Origin: Pseudorasbora parva
Taxonomy: Eukaryota; Chordata; Actinopteri; Cypriniformes; Gobionidae
DNA: 64,000 nt
Direction: 5' to 3'
Assembly: GCF_024679245.1 (NCBI RefSeq)
Contig: NC_090177.1
Span: forward strand, 42,374,518 to 42,438,517
The notes under the pieces were generated by a model. That model ran no database searches and had not been told where the DNA came from. It saw nothing but the letters and a program-made list of their open reading frames with translations. The position numbers were made by a program, and so were the translations under genes. Each line of letters starts with the position of its first letter. Positions within the stretch are counted from its first letter, which is position 1. Below are positions 1 through 12,337 of the stretch, in pieces.

Positions 1-1015
<1,015 letters not shown>

Positions 1016-2102
1016 CAGACCGATCAGGCATAACGTTATAACCACCTTCCTAATATTGTGTTGGTCCCCCTTTTGCTACAAAAGCAGCCCTGACCCGTCG
1101 AGGCATGGCCTCCACTAGACCCCTGAAGGTGTGCTGTGGTATCTGGCACCAAGATGTTAGCAGCAGATCCTTTAAGTCCTGTAAGCATGCGAGGTAGGGC
1201 CTCCAAGGATCGGACTTGTTTGTTCAGCTCATCCCACAGATGCTCGATTGGATTGAGATCTGGTGAATCTGGAGGCCAAGTCAACACCTCAAACTCGTTG
1301 TGCTCCTCAAACCATTCCTGACCCATTTGTGCTTTGTGTCAGGAGCATTATCTGCTGGAAGAGCCACAGCCACCGGGAATACAGTTTCCATGAACGGCTG
1401 AACATGGTCTCAACGATGCTTAGGTAGGTGGTGAGTCAAGTCAAGTCAACTTTATTTATATAGCACTTTTACAATGACGATTGTTTCAAAGCAGCTTCAC
1501 ACAGTGTTAAACAGGACAATATTGCCACAAAATTTGATTCGGCTGTACAGCCGCTCTGGCGAAAACTGTGATGCTATCAGCTTATTTTAATTTATCATGC
1601 CCAGGCGCAGTGTCAAAGTAACATCCACATGGATGGAGGACCCAAGGTTTCCCAGCAGAACATTGCCCAAAGCATCACACTGCCACCGCCGGCTCGCCTT
1701 CTTCCAGTAGCTCGTCTGTTTGATCGGACCACACGGCCCAGCCTTCGCTCCCCACGTGCATCAATGAGCCTTGGCCGCCCATGACCCTGTGGCCGGTTCT
1801 CCACTGTTCCTCTTGGAGCACTTTTATTAGAGACTGACCACTGCAGACCTGGAACAGCCCACAAGAGCTGCAGTTTTGGAGATGCTCTGACCCAGTCGTC
1901 TAACCATCACAATTTGGCCCTTGTCAAACTCGCTCAAATCCTTACGCTTGCCCATTTTTCCTGCTTCTAACACATCAACTTTGAGGACAAAATGTTCACT
2001 TGCTGCCTAATATATCCCACCCACTAACAGGAGCCGTGATATGAGATTATCAGTGTTATTCACTTCACCTGTCAGTGGCCATAATGTTGTGCCTGATCAG
2101 TG
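1016..2102 (-). mobile_element. Tc1-like DNA transposon, decayed, TA-flanked
   Basis: The ends are inverted copies: GATCAGGCATAAC near 1021 against the complement of GTTGTGCCTGATC near 2088-2099, with TA on each side (1014-1015 and 2103-2104). On the minus strand two transposase pieces remain. At 1864-1613 there is a helix-turn-helix-like segment with GRPRLIDARGERRLGR running straight into a piece with SVMLWAMF. At 1326-1036 the C-terminal catalytic region carries SPDLNPIEHLWDEL, the final-acid motif of Tc1/mariner DDE transposases. The middle is deleted and frames are broken, so it is inactive. A LINE tail is inserted near 1434-1606. A truncated relative lies at 25013-25230. Confidence 0.85.
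1434..1606 (-). mobile_element. 3' tail of an L2/CR1-type LINE inserted in the Tc1-like element
   Basis: Read on the minus strand this ends in the fish LINE tail TGCTATATAAATAAAGTTG followed by short GACTT repeats. It matches the tails at 28483-28620 (minus) and 30590-30770 (plus), sharing the GGCTGTACAGCC segment. It interrupts the Tc1-like sequence between GGTGGT and GTGTCAAAGTAAC. No coding part is present, consistent with a 5'-truncated insertion. Confidence 0.75.
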
Positions 2103-2345
2103 TATGTTAAAGTGTAATTTATTTTTGTGATCAAAGCTGAATTTTCTGAATCATTACTCAAGTCTTCAGTGTCACTTGACCCTTTAGAAACCATACTTAT
2201 ATGATTTGATGCTTAAGAAACATTTATTTATATACTCAGCGCCATTCATTCATACCCTTCAACACCCTTCACTGAGTCTAGTATATATATATTAGGATTT
2301 ATTCATTTATTTTAGAACAGACAAGTATATTTGATAACATGTTAA

Positions 2346-3712
2346 AGGTGCCCTGGAATGATTTGAAACAATGTTAAAGTGTTCTCTGATATCTACATAG
2401 ATTGTATGTGGCTTATTTAAGGTCAAAAATGGTTCACATACAGTTTATCAGGTCCATTTACAACCCTAGAAATTGTCCTGCTCTGTTTTTGCCTTATTTG
2501 GAAGAGTCATGAATATTAATGTTGAGCTCTGCTCTGATTGGCTGTTTCACTGCACTGCTGCTCAATGACAGCTAACACATCTATACCATCCGTCATGGCA
2601 ATGAATTTACAATGATAGCTTCTTAACTTTGAATCACAAGCCCGTAAATATGTTGTTTGTACAGTAACGTTATAGTTTGACAGTAGAGTACTGATTTAAA
2701 AGTCGATTTATTTAGCCAAACACAGTAATGTAGAAGACACTCAATATAGTCAGTGTCATGTTTACTACTCACCCGCTGCAAAATAATCATACTTCAGTTC
2801 TCAAAAATGCATATTTATTTAACAAATTGACTAAGCCTTGTCAAATGAGTATTGTTTCAACTTAGATGGTGGAGAAGGTGACGTTAGTTACACGGATTGA
2901 TAATGAAATATAGGCTGATTTAGATTTCAATCCGTCAAAAGGGATCGACATACGTATCTACTGTTGTATTTTATGACAACGCTGGCAGGAAATAATATTA
3001 ACCTTTGTCATTTGACAAACTGTTATGTGAGCGGGAGTTTCCAATTGTTATTTTAGCATCTTGCGTTGGATCTAGACAACACAAGGGATATTATCGTTAA
3101 TGTTATCTTACTAAGAAACTTTCAATTTAATCAGAAATGGGTTTGACAGTCAAGAAGTGGATGAAATCACTACTTACTGCTTGTAGGAATACGGTTGAAA
3201 TCGGCCCTTTCTTCAGTTTTAGACACTTAAACGAACCCTGCTTGAACCCCAGGTTAGAAAAACTCTCCGTGGTGAAATGGGTCGAGCAAACAAACAACTT
3301 TGAATTCAATTGTAGCGGTATCCGATTGTAAATAAACATCAGCCATGACTGTTGACATTGTTTATCTGTGGGAAGGCTATGAAAAGTCCTCACATCCCCT
3401 GCACAGCCTGGAACATGACATCTGTGATGATCTGCCGTTTTTGCTATCGTCGACGCTTGTTTATCTGCTGAACTCCCGATGGCTGCGCGGTTCCGCTTGA
3501 AAATGAACATGGGCTGACATGCAACTGTTGTACATATTAAGGAATTCAACGATTGCGTCACAGTTGCCGTTATGTTGAAAATAGCCTGTTTTTCCATTGT
3601 GTTTTTCACAAACAAGATTTACATATGAAGGAAGAGGCAATGTGTTTGAGACTCACTTTATGTGATGTCCATATACTGAACTATGGCAAGGTTTTTTCAT
3701 TCTAGGGCACCT
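2346..3712 (-). mobile_element. Kolobok-like DNA element with TTAA target sites
   Basis: Terminal inverted repeats AGGTGCCCTGGAATGA (left) and AGGTGCCCTAGAATGA (right, complement) are flanked on both sides by TTAA (2342-2345 and 3713-3716). TTAA duplication together with a THAP-type zinc finger inside (minus strand, 3615-3127) is the combination known from Kolobok transposons. No catalytic transposase domain is recognisable in the remaining sequence, so this is a nonautonomous or internally deleted copy. Confidence 0.8.
3127..3615 (-). pseudogene. THAP zinc-finger remnant of a Kolobok-like transposase
   Basis: A 162-codon open frame contains a THAP-like C2CH layout: Cys66-x4-Cys71, FHSLPTD at residues 79-85, Trp91, Cys110-x2-His113-Phe, then Leu-rich spacing to a Pro-x-x-x-Phe end near 138-143. 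THAP domains bind DNA and occur at the N terminus of P-element and Kolobok transposases and in host THAP proteins. The first 60 residues look like random translation, and nothing downstream resembles a catalytic core. Its position inside TTAA-flanked inverted repeats makes it transposon-derived, not a host THAP gene. Whether it is ever transcribed cannot be told. Confidence 0.7.
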
Positions 3713-3817
3713 TTAAATATAATTTGATGAGGTCATTTTAAACCTTTATTCTTATCAACCAAACTCAAAAAACTACAACAACAACAAAAAAACACTGTCC
3801 AATGATGGAAAACAAAG

Positions 3818-5246
3818 TGGCCCTCATTTATCAAAAGTGCGTACACCAAATTTCCAGCGTACACCTTGTGTACACCCAAACCCACGGTGACTTTGAGATT
3901 TATCAATATGGACGTTGGCGTACGGCACGCTCAAATCCTCCGCCAGCTCAGGAGGTGGTGTACGCACGTTTGAGTTAGTGCGAAAATGCGCAGAAAAACA
4001 ATAACTCCACAAAACGAACAGACAAAGATATGCTATATTATGACCCAGTGTAAAAAACAACAACATAGTAATTATAAACTTCAGTGTTTATTTTTGTGCA
4101 ACATGGACGTCATTGTTTAATTTGTGTGACTATACCAAAGCGTTTGATTTGTAGGCCTGTATTCCTCCGGTCGCGAGCCTGTGCGCTTTACCTGACGGTT
4201 TAGGGTTAGGCCCGGCAGCTGCGCACGGACTGGGACTGAAAATAATTCAGACTGACAAAATAATAAAAAATGATCTTCTTCTTCTTTTAAATAATAATAA
4301 TAATAATAAAATAAATAATAACGACATTCTTCTTCTAAATAACAATAAGCATCATTAATAATAAAAATCATAGCCTAATAATAATAAGAATCAATTTTAA
4401 TTGTTAATGTGAATGAATGGTAGGCTACTCCACATCACATCATTATCACTATCGTACACCCCAATAGCCTACATGTGCCGTGATACGAAATTAAATGCTA
4501 ATTTTTTCAAAACATATTCTGTAAAATAATCCATTGATAATTTCTCATCCAAAAAGCTATTTAAACTGCTGGAGTGCACTTCTCACTATTAACAGTAAAA
4601 AAATAAAAAATAAATAAAAAAAAATAAAAAAAAAATAAAAAATCCTTTCCCCCTCTATTTCTCCTTTCTTCTTTCCTTTTCTGGTCTTTGCTACTCTGAG
4701 CAGTGTACAAATCTTGGTATTTAGGGCACTTTTTGTGTTTCGTTGCCTCTTCTTGACGGATCGCTTCCTGTTCTCCTGAGTTGTAAGTCGCTTTGGATAA
4801 AAGCGTCTGCTAAATGCATAAATGTAAATGTAACAGTAGGCCTACTCGTAATTTAGGTCCATATTTTGTTTTTGTAGGTGCCTTTAATCCCACTCTTTAA
4901 ACTCCCAAATAAAACAATTTCGCTTTTTTACACTTCCCTGGTGATGGTCTTGATGGGCAGATGTGTGTTGGGTGTCGCAATCATCTCACTCATCTCACAC
5001 ATCTCACACCTCACCTCGGTCAGGACACTGATCAGGGTGTCAGCCCATTGACTTATGTCCTAATCAGTGCCCTGACTAGTGGACTAGTGAGATGATTGAG
5101 ACGGCGTTTATCAAGGGCAGGTATTGCGTACACCTGGATTGCAGAGGTGCTCACAGCTTCATAAAGTAGGCGGTGAGAGGAGTGTAAGCATAATCTTACG
5201 CCAACATATACGCCTGTTTCTATGCAAGATTGATAAATGAGGGCCA
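3818..5246. mobile_element. DNA transposon with GGCCCTCATTTATCAA termini
   Basis: The left end GGCCCTCATTTATCAA (about 3819) is repeated as its complement TTGATAAATGAGGGCC at 5230-5245. The element is non-coding and AT-rich, and carries A-rich runs (4594-4640) and a SINE/LINE-type tail at about 4781-4832. The target duplication is not clear, so the superfamily is unassigned. Confidence 0.7.
4781..4832 (+). repeat. SINE/LINE-type 3' tail
   Basis: Contains GTAAGTCGCTTTGGATAAAA followed by GCGTCTGCTAAATGCATAAATG-type sequence, the same tail found after the tRNA-like heads at 33705 and 55301. Sequence before it (from about 4660) may be its LINE body, but no tRNA-like head is visible. Confidence 0.65.
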
Positions 5247-5860
5247 ATGAGTTTGGACTCAATGCCGAATGGGTGGCTTATAGTGTAGATAACCTGAGCC
5301 CATCAAATGTAAACCTACAGCTTCACCACATTGTGTGTTTTCAGCTTTGTCACAGCAGTTTGGGAAGGGCCCTTTTCTATCCCAGCACGACAACACCCTT
5401 CACTGAGTCTGGTGGACAAGAACTTGACTGCCCTGCCTCAACCACTTTTACACACTTTTGGAATAAACTGGAAACCAGACCTCTTGCCCGACCTACAGTT
5501 GTGGTCAGAATTATTGGCAACCTTGATAAATAAGATCAAAGGTGGCTATGAAAATAAATCTGCATTGTTCACATTGTGAAATAAAAGTTTTCTCCGAAAC
5601 ACGTGGGCCATAATTATTGGCAACCCTAGATTTTTGTGTGAGTAAAATAATGTGAAGTATATTCCCATTAATATTTACATTGTTTAGCACACCAGGGTGA
5701 GAATGAAATCGGCCAGCTATGACTTCCTGTTTCACACGAGTATAAATATGAGGAAACACAAAGGCCAAATTTCTTCAGTCATTCATCACAATGAGTAAAA
5801 CCACAGAATAGTTCTGATGCAGCAAAATATTGTTTTAATATTCACAGACACTACACTAGT

Positions 5861-7395
5861 TTATTAGCCTGACGTGGTCATACTCAATTCTAGTCTGATA
5901 CTGCTCCATTGTAGCCTGGATGCCAGCCGAACGTAGCCCCGGCCACAACATTTTTAGGTCGGGCAGTTCAGTCTGGCCTCGGCCCATAGAGGAGAAATCA
6001 TCTCCGAACAGAAACTGTTCTGACCAATGAAATCATCAGGGCGGGCTTTAGACAATGATGGACAGATGATCAACAGTAACGTAATCATCACGTCATCAAA
6101 GGGGCTTGGGTTATATTTGTTCGAATCCTAAACGGAGAGCTTGTTTGTATCTGCATTCGCCATCTCAATTTCTCTCAGAAATGATGATCATGTTGGGTAA
6201 GTACTCTGTGTATCAATAAATTATTTTATTTTTTTACAAGACTGGCAAAGATTGTTTATTCCAGCCTGATTCCAGCGCGTGTGCAGACAGGGTTGCCAAG
6301 TTTTTACAACAAAACCCGCCAACTACTAGCCCTAAACAATAGCTTCTCTGGGGGTTCTCCTGGGGGAAATGGCGTTTGGGGGGTAAAATGTGTGTTATTT
6401 TGGCAAGGTTGCCTGCTAAAATTCGCACTCATGGGTCTATATATCACATAATAGTCGCTTTAACCCGCAGACATGGAAAACAACCGCGGGATAAAAAACA
6501 TGGACTTGGCAACACAGTGCAGTTGAGCTCTGTTGCTCTGATTGGTTGTCAGTCTATCCAGTTGAGGTCCTTCCTGGTTGGGTTGAAACACGCCCCATAA
6601 TTACAGCCCAATGCAGCATCAGACTCATATTCTGACTAGAATTGAGTATGACCACATCAGGCTAGCTCCATTGGGCTGTGATTATGAGGCGTGTTTCAAC
6701 CTAACCAGGAAAGACCTCAATTGGACAGACCTACAACCAATCAGAGCAACAGAGCAACACATAACATTAGTTACCAAATGTAAACAGAGCTCAACTGCAC
6801 TGTGTTGCCAAGTCTGCGGTTTATTTCCGTGTTATGTTTTCCATGTCCGCGGGTTGAAGCGACCTCAATTATGTGATATATAGACCCAGGAATGCGAATT
6901 TTAGCAGCAACCATGCCAAAATAACACACATTTTACCCCCCAAACGCCATTTTTTTCCGGAGAAACCCCCCGAGAAGCTATTGTTTTGGGCTGTAGTTGG
7001 CGGGTTTTGTTGTAAAAACTTGGCAAACCTGTCTGCACGCACGCTGAAATAAACTATCTTTGCCGGTGTTGTAAAAAAATAAGAATTTAGTAATGCACAC
7101 CAACATGCACTTACCAACATGATCCTCATTTCAGAGAAAAATAGTGAAGGTGAATGCATTTACAAACAAGCTCTCCGTTTAGGATTTGAACAAATATAAT
7201 CCAAACGCCTTTGATGATGTGATGATTGCGTTACTGTTATAATCTGTCTGTCATCGTCTAAAGCCCGCCCTGATGATTTCATTGGTCAGAACAGTTTCGG
7301 TTCGGTCATAATTACTCCTCTATGGATCAAGGCCAGAACGAACTGCCCAAGCTCAAATGTTGTGGGCAAGGTTGAGTTCGACTGGCATCCAGGCT
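5861..7395. mobile_element. Foldback element with arms of about 0.7 kb
   Basis: Left arm about 5911-6614 and right arm about 6662-7395 are inverted copies: for example GCCTGGATGCCAG near 5914 against CTGGCATCCAGGC near 7382, and AGGGCGGGCTTTAGAC near 6040 against GTCTAAAGCCCGCCCT near 7256. The loop (about 6615-6661) is itself the inverse of the outermost 45 bases (about 5866-5911). ACTAGT flanks both sides (5855-5860, 7396-7401), and the uninterrupted sequence ACTAGTCTATAT occurs at 231-242. No coding sequence is recognised. Confidence 0.8.
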
Positions 7396-7425
7396 ACTAG
7401 TCTATATCACCAGATGCGTTCTCAG

Positions 7426-8208
7426 CAGTGGCGTAACTTTGTTTTAAAAAGTGGGTGGGACATAAATTGCGTATCATTAGCACACGAAAAACTGCATACT
7501 ATATGCACGCCAAAACTCATTTTGACGTATGAGGGGCGCTATATGATATGATATGATATGCACTATATGGCGTATTAGGGGGGTTGCATTGCTGATACAA
7601 TGTTATATCAGATGTAAAATATGGACAATAACAATTGCAGAAAAATTTGTATTTAGATGTCCGGAAATCAATTCAATAGTTCATTTATTGATATAGATCT
7701 CGTTTAATTATTGCATCTAAACACAATATAGCGCTGTGCCAAGGTTTTTCACGTGAATAAAGGCATATAGATTTACACACTTTGCTTATAATCCCTGGTC
7801 TAGTATGTTAAACTTGTCAGAAATTCTTGTTTCTAATCTGCCCTTGTGCCTATTTTTTCTCTCATCAAAACCGAATATCATCAGAACATCAAGAGCAGGG
7901 AAAGTTTTTGTGCATTTTGTTTCGTGATCTGACTGGAACAAATAGAAAGTCTCTGCAACGGCGTTAAGCGTTAGATTAAAGCGCTCGTCTGTGTGAAGAC
8001 TGCATGAGCCGTGAGAGAAATCTGCAGCACTGATAACAGCAGCAACGGGCACCAGATCGCCTCTTATTAACAAACTAACAAAATGATACTCTTCTAGTTA
8101 ATCAGAGATGTTTTGTTTGTATTAGTTAGGTTCATCCATGAAGCAAGATGTTTTAAAAAAGTGGTGGGGACATGTCCCTTCCTGTTCCACCCCGAAATTA
8201 CGCCTATG
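7426..8208. mobile_element. Nonautonomous hAT-like element, 783 bp, 8-bp TSD
   Basis: Termini CAGTGGCGTAA and, as complement, CATAGGCGTAA are flanked by the exact 8-bp direct repeat GTTCTCAG at 7418-7425 and 8209-8216. An 8-bp duplication and CAG/CA-type ends are typical of hAT elements. No transposase is recognised inside. Confidence 0.85.
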
Positions 8209-8379
8209 GTTCTCAGATACCAGTATGTGGTACCAATTGATTTAATGTGAATCAGCACTCGGTAGTTAAGCTGTAAGAAAATAGCTAAAGCACTGAAAAT
8301 CCCCATTTGCTCCATCAGGGCAATAATTAAGAAGTTATGTTATAAATCAGCCTGGAAGAGGATGTGTGTGTATATCGTC

Positions 8380-8860
8380 CTAATGCACGAGAGGAGGATG
8401 ACAGGTGGAGAATCGCAGAGATCGGTTGAGTCTTGGGGTCAGAAAGACAAAAAAAAAAAAAAAAAATTAAACAGCCCCTACATCACCACATGTTGTTTGG
8501 GAGGGATTCAAGAAAAATCCTCCTCACTCATCCAGAAACAAACTCCAGCAGATTCAGTTGTCAGACAAGACTGGAAAATCAAAAGGGACCTGGATCTGTG
8601 GTCAGATGAAACTAAAAAAAAAGAGCAAATCTACCAGATGGGTTTGGTGCAAACAGGGATCAAAAGCACCCCATGTCCACGGCTAAAAATACAGCTGGAT
8701 CTTTAAAGTTGAGGGCCTATTTTTTTGCTGGAGGTCCTGGACATCTTGTTCAGAGACATGGTATCATGGATTCTAGCAAATACCAACAGATAAAAAATCA
8801 AAACCTGACGGTCTCTGCTAGAAATGGCCCGTGGTCGGATCTTCAATCATAATAAAGAAA
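8380..8860 (+). pseudogene. Degraded Tc1-type transposase fragment
   Basis: The plus-strand reading around 8550-8620 gives a WKIKRDLDLWSDET segment like the region preceding the second catalytic Asp of Tc1 transposases (V.FSDE). Frames are broken by A-runs (8452-8466, 8615-8623) and stops. It belongs to the surrounding TA-flanked element. Confidence 0.55.
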
Positions 8861-9368
8861 CGACACAAAAACGTGCAATTGAGCACAAAATGAAGCTTCT
8901 GTAATGACCATCCCAGTTCCCTGACCTGAACCACACAGAAGATGAGTAAACTGAAGAGAAGAGCTGGGAGTCTGAAGGATGGAGTATGGAGGAATGGTAA
9001 CGTAGAAATCTAGACGCACCCGAGTGGGGTAAAACATCTTGATGTGGGTCTGGCTTGTCAGGCTAGAGGAATGATCTATGATCTCCAAACTCTTCAAGCA
9101 TTATAGGAGAAAACTCAAAAGCTGTTCTCTTGGCCAAAGAGAGGTTGCAAAAAGTATTTAATAAAAGGCTGCCAATAATTGTGGCCAACGTGTTTTGGAG
9201 AAAAGCATCTATTTCATAATGTGATTTTTGCCCCACTTTCAATTATTTTACTTTAAAGACAGTTTCGATTTTTGCACATCTTTTGAGGATAAACAATGCA
9301 GATATATTTTCACAGCCATCTTTGATTTTATTTACCAGTGGTGCCAATAATTCTTCTGAACACAAGTG

Positions 9369-9879
9369 TAACTGCCAGAAACTCTGATTGGTGTGTCTGA
9401 ATGCAAGCAAATCTCCAGTGATTACACGTCATCTGGATTACGCAATCAGACTCCAGAAATGCAGTACTTGCTATTAGATTATATTTCATTTTAAATGCTC
9501 ATAATCTGATTACAATTACTTTTATGGATTACAGGATTACATATTCATACAATGCCAGTAAATCCTAGTTTTTTTATTTTATAATGCATATGTAATATTG
9601 TTTATATTGTAATATTGTATCATTTTTATTTCCAAATAATGTAATCATTTTACGATTTAATCAATCATTAGCTTGTCATAACCTCACAATCCTCCTGCAG
9701 TTTAATCCCAGTCTGGGAATCCCTGGCATAATGTAATGCTTGATGCATTTCATGTTGTTGATAACAAAAACGGAAAATAATTTCTTTTTTTTTATATTCA
9801 TACAAAAAGTATGACAACCCCTTGCAGAATCTATTGATTTATTTTTAAAAAGCTGAATATATAAAAGTTACCCCATTCA
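9369..9879. other. Unassigned intronic sequence
   Basis: AT-rich sequence with no exon, RNA gene or clear repeat boundary that I can recognise. Confidence 0.5.
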
Positions 9880-10206
9880 AAAGTTGATGAACCCTTGACT
9901 CTTAATTCTGTGTGTTGTTCCCTGATGATCCACGGCTGTGTGTGTGTACAAAATAAGAAAATAAGAAAAATTTGAACATCTTCATCCTGTTCAAAAGTTT
10001 CTCTTAATGCCAAAAACTGCTGGAGGGTTCAAATATGCAGAAGATGCTGAAACCTGAGGATTTTTCTGAAGAACGTTGGTCAGTTTAACTGCTCAGGACA
10101 AACAAGAGACTCAAGAACAACCACCACAAAACACACACACACAGCCGCGGATCATCAGAGAACGACACACACAGGATTCAGAGTCAAGGGTTCAGCAACT
10201 TTTGAA
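9880..10206. repeat. Short inverted-repeat element
   Basis: The left end CAAAAGTTGATGAACCCTTG (9877-9896) is mirrored by CAAGGGTTCAGCAACTTTTG near 10187. Inner segments such as CACGGCTGTGTGTGTG and CACACACACAGCCGCGG also pair. No coding content. A palindromic MITE-like repeat. Confidence 0.65.
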
Positions 10207-10861
10207 AAAGTGTAAAGTTTTATTTAAAACAAGCATTTTAATACAATCAGCTTTTTTTGTCTTGTGGACTATATGTAAACATTTATGTAAAATATCTCAT
10301 TTAGGACAGCACTAAACAGAAAATTACACATATTGTAGGATCGCTTATTTTATGCAAATTATTAACATTTTCACAGATTCTGCATGCGGCTCACACACTT
10401 TTTCTTGCAATTGTATTTATCAATATGGTACACAATTTCCCCATTCAAACCTAAGTGATAGACATGTTAGGTCAAAAATAATCAAAATGTAGTCAGAGTG
10501 CAATACCTAAAATTAGAAAATCTAGATTATGGTACTTTTTTATAATGTGATTTGCAAGAATGAATGCAAATCTCCGCATTCATGTTCCAGCCAGCCGTAA
10601 CTGTTATATGCATTATATCGTCAAGACTTTATGACTCAGGAAAACCTCAACAAGTTGAAGAGGAACCAGTGTTAAACTCTTAAGCTTTTAACGGTCCAAT
10701 CCATCAGTGACAAGCAAAAAGGAAATGCAGCTACATCCTGGAGAACTGAAGGCTTTAAATATTGTTCTGATGCGGTTCAGTTATTAAAAGAAATATGTGT
10801 CACTCTCACATTGAGATCATTTTCGCCTTTAAAAGTAGAAAAAAAAACTGTAGCTACCCAC
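10207..10861. other. Distal part of slc9a8 intron 2, unassigned
   Basis: AT-rich with no recognised element. The slc9a8 intron 2 donor lies at its upper edge (minus-strand GT at 10861-10860). Confidence 0.55.
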
Positions 10862-11040
10862 CAATGACCAGCAGGCTGAAGAAGATGGTCATCCCGCTGG
10901 ACTGCTCCTCTTCCTGGGCCTTGACCCCCGTCTGCACGGGCAGGATGGGCTCGTTTTTAGGAGGCTCGGGGGTCGTGGGCTTGGGCACAGGTGTGGTGCT
11001 TTGAACGGTGTCATTGCTGGAGCTTTCTGTGTCATTTAAC
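10862..11040 (-). CDS. slc9a8: slc9a8 coding exon 2
   Basis: The acceptor CTGGCAG precedes 11040. The exon gives 59 complete codons, ending ATTG before GTGGGT (donor 10861-10860), phase 1. It holds two Asn-x-Ser/Thr sites (NDT twice), a Pro/Thr-rich stretch, then the conserved PILPVQTG and EEQSSGMTIFFSLL segments diagnostic of NHE8. Confidence 0.9.
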
Positions 11041-11323
11041 CTGCCAGAGGAATATATTTCATAGGATTTGACATAATATATTACATTATAATCACTTTCC
11101 AAATTTAAAGTACACATTGTCCATGCATTTTAAAATATGAAAAAACATAACCCATTTTACCTTGTGAAAATATGTGACCCCAAAAGCAGTCATCTGTCTC
11201 ACGGGTATATTTGTGGCGATAGCCAACCAATAGCCAAATTTTGCACGGGTCAAAATTTTAAATCTTTCCTTTATGCCAAAAATCATTATGATATTAAGAT
11301 TTAAGAAGAGTAATTTCCAACAG

Positions 11324-11415
<92 letters not shown>

Positions 11416-12061
11416 TAGTAATATGCATTGCTAAGGATTTCCTTTGGACAACTTTAAAGACGATTTTCCTCAATATTTAGACTTTTTTGCACCATGAGAT
11501 TCCAGATTTTCAAATAGTTGTATCAAGCCAAATAGTTTTCTATCCTAACAAACTGTACATCAATGGAAAGCTTATTTATTCAGATTTAATCTGATTATAA
11601 ATCTCAATTTAAAAAATGTGACCACTGGTTTTGTGGTCCAGGGATTGATTGATTATTCGTACACCATAACTGTAGGCAGATGTGACAGGAATGGTTTCAT
11701 TAATACCATGATACTGGTTACTACACATCAGTACTATGGCATATTTAACAGTTATTGATTATGTAATAGTCAACACTGTATGCCACATCACAGCTGTCAA
11801 TCACTCACTCATTCACTCGCTCTCTCTTTCCGCTGTTAAACTTCGAGCAAACTGATGAAATGTGATACAGTAATACCTGGTCAGCTGTCCATCACCAGTC
11901 TTCTGCTCCTGTAAATCACTATCAGCTTTATCATCGACAGGATCTTGACTGTGTGTCTGATCATCTGCCGCAGCAAACCGCCCGACATCAGCCGAAAGCA
12001 AAATTAATAACACGCCGATTATGGCAGCTCGATTACCGACACTCATCGTGCTTATAAACAT
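10862..12061 (-). CDS. slc9a8: slc9a8, 5' part: Na+/H+ exchanger NHE8 (exons 1-2)
   Basis: Two minus-strand coding exons, 12061-11877 and 11040-10862, join in frame (Thr-Arg-Leu-Asn across the junction) with GT/AG sites. The product starts with a hydrophobic signal-like stretch (about residues 9-30), followed by an acidic and Thr/Pro-rich luminal segment. It then reaches NEPILPVQTGVKAQEEEQSS and GMTIFFSLLVI, which match the conserved start of the NHE8 transporter domain and its first membrane helix. NHE8 exchanges Na+ (or K+) for H+ in Golgi/endosomal and some apical membranes. The remaining exons would lie on the minus strand below 10862 and none is recognised, so the gene runs off the window. 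A second in-frame ATG at 12046-12044 could be the real start. It is divergent from b4galt5. Confidence 0.88.
11173..11645. repeat. Dispersed fish repeat (TGTGACC...GGTCCAG) in slc9a8 intron 1
   Basis: Begins TGTGACCCCAAAAGCAGTCA and ends with TGGTTTTGTGGTCCAGGG, an imperfect inverted pair. Its first half and the GCATTGCTAAGGA...GGACAACTTTAAAG part match 61741-62038 in b4galt5 intron 8. An AT microsatellite has expanded in the middle. Confidence 0.75.
11337..11413. repeat. (AT)n microsatellite
   Basis: About 77 bases of pure AT alternation inside slc9a8 intron 1. Confidence 0.97.
11877..12061 (-). CDS. slc9a8: slc9a8 coding exon 1
   Basis: The ATG at 12061-12059 opens 61 codons plus two bases, ending at CCAG before GTATTA (donor 11876-11875). 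The residues read MFISTMSVGNRAAIIGVLLI followed by a leucine-rich hydrophobic run ending near FAAADD, consistent with a signal peptide or anchor. The alternative start at 12046 keeps the hydrophobic run. The 5' UTR extent is unknown. Confidence 0.82.
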
Positions 12062-12156
12062 AAATAATCATTAAACGAAAGGGAAAAACGCAAAATTAAA
12101 CTCATGTCGCCACAATCCATGTTTCGCAGAGTAAATATATCGTCATCATTATTCAC

Positions 12157-12165
12157 CCGGAAATG
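12157..12165 (+). promoter_or_regulatory. ETS-like site upstream of slc9a8
   Basis: CCGGAAATG lies 96 bases upstream of the slc9a8 start codon, a common position for ETS/GABP sites in TATA-less promoters. Motif match only. Confidence 0.4.
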
Positions 12166-12227
12166 AAGGGAAATGTAGTTTTTAGTTTGTAGAAATTTGT
12201 AGTTTTACCCTAAGCATAAATAATAAC

Positions 12228-12337
<110 letters not shown>

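Larger units (their letters stand above)
5496..9368 (+). mobile_element. Tc1/mariner-like transposon carrying two nested insertions
   Basis: Left terminus CAGTTGTGGTCAGAATTATT (5496) and right terminus, read as complement, CACTTGTGTTCAGAAGAATT (9368) are flanked by TA. Further homology extends about 80 bp inward (GATCAAAGGTGGCTATGAAA against GATCAAAGATGGCTGTGAAA by complement). Removing the foldback (5861-7395) and the hAT insert (7426-8208) leaves about 1.5 kb, a normal Tc1 length. The plus-strand interior keeps shredded Tc1 transposase, including a GTGGTCAGATGAAACT stretch at about 8599. It is inactive. Confidence 0.8.

Noticed and set aside
8362..8706. 114-codon Lys-rich open frame as a novel gene
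   Set aside because: It crosses poly(A) runs, and the recognisable part is a degraded Tc1 transposase piece.
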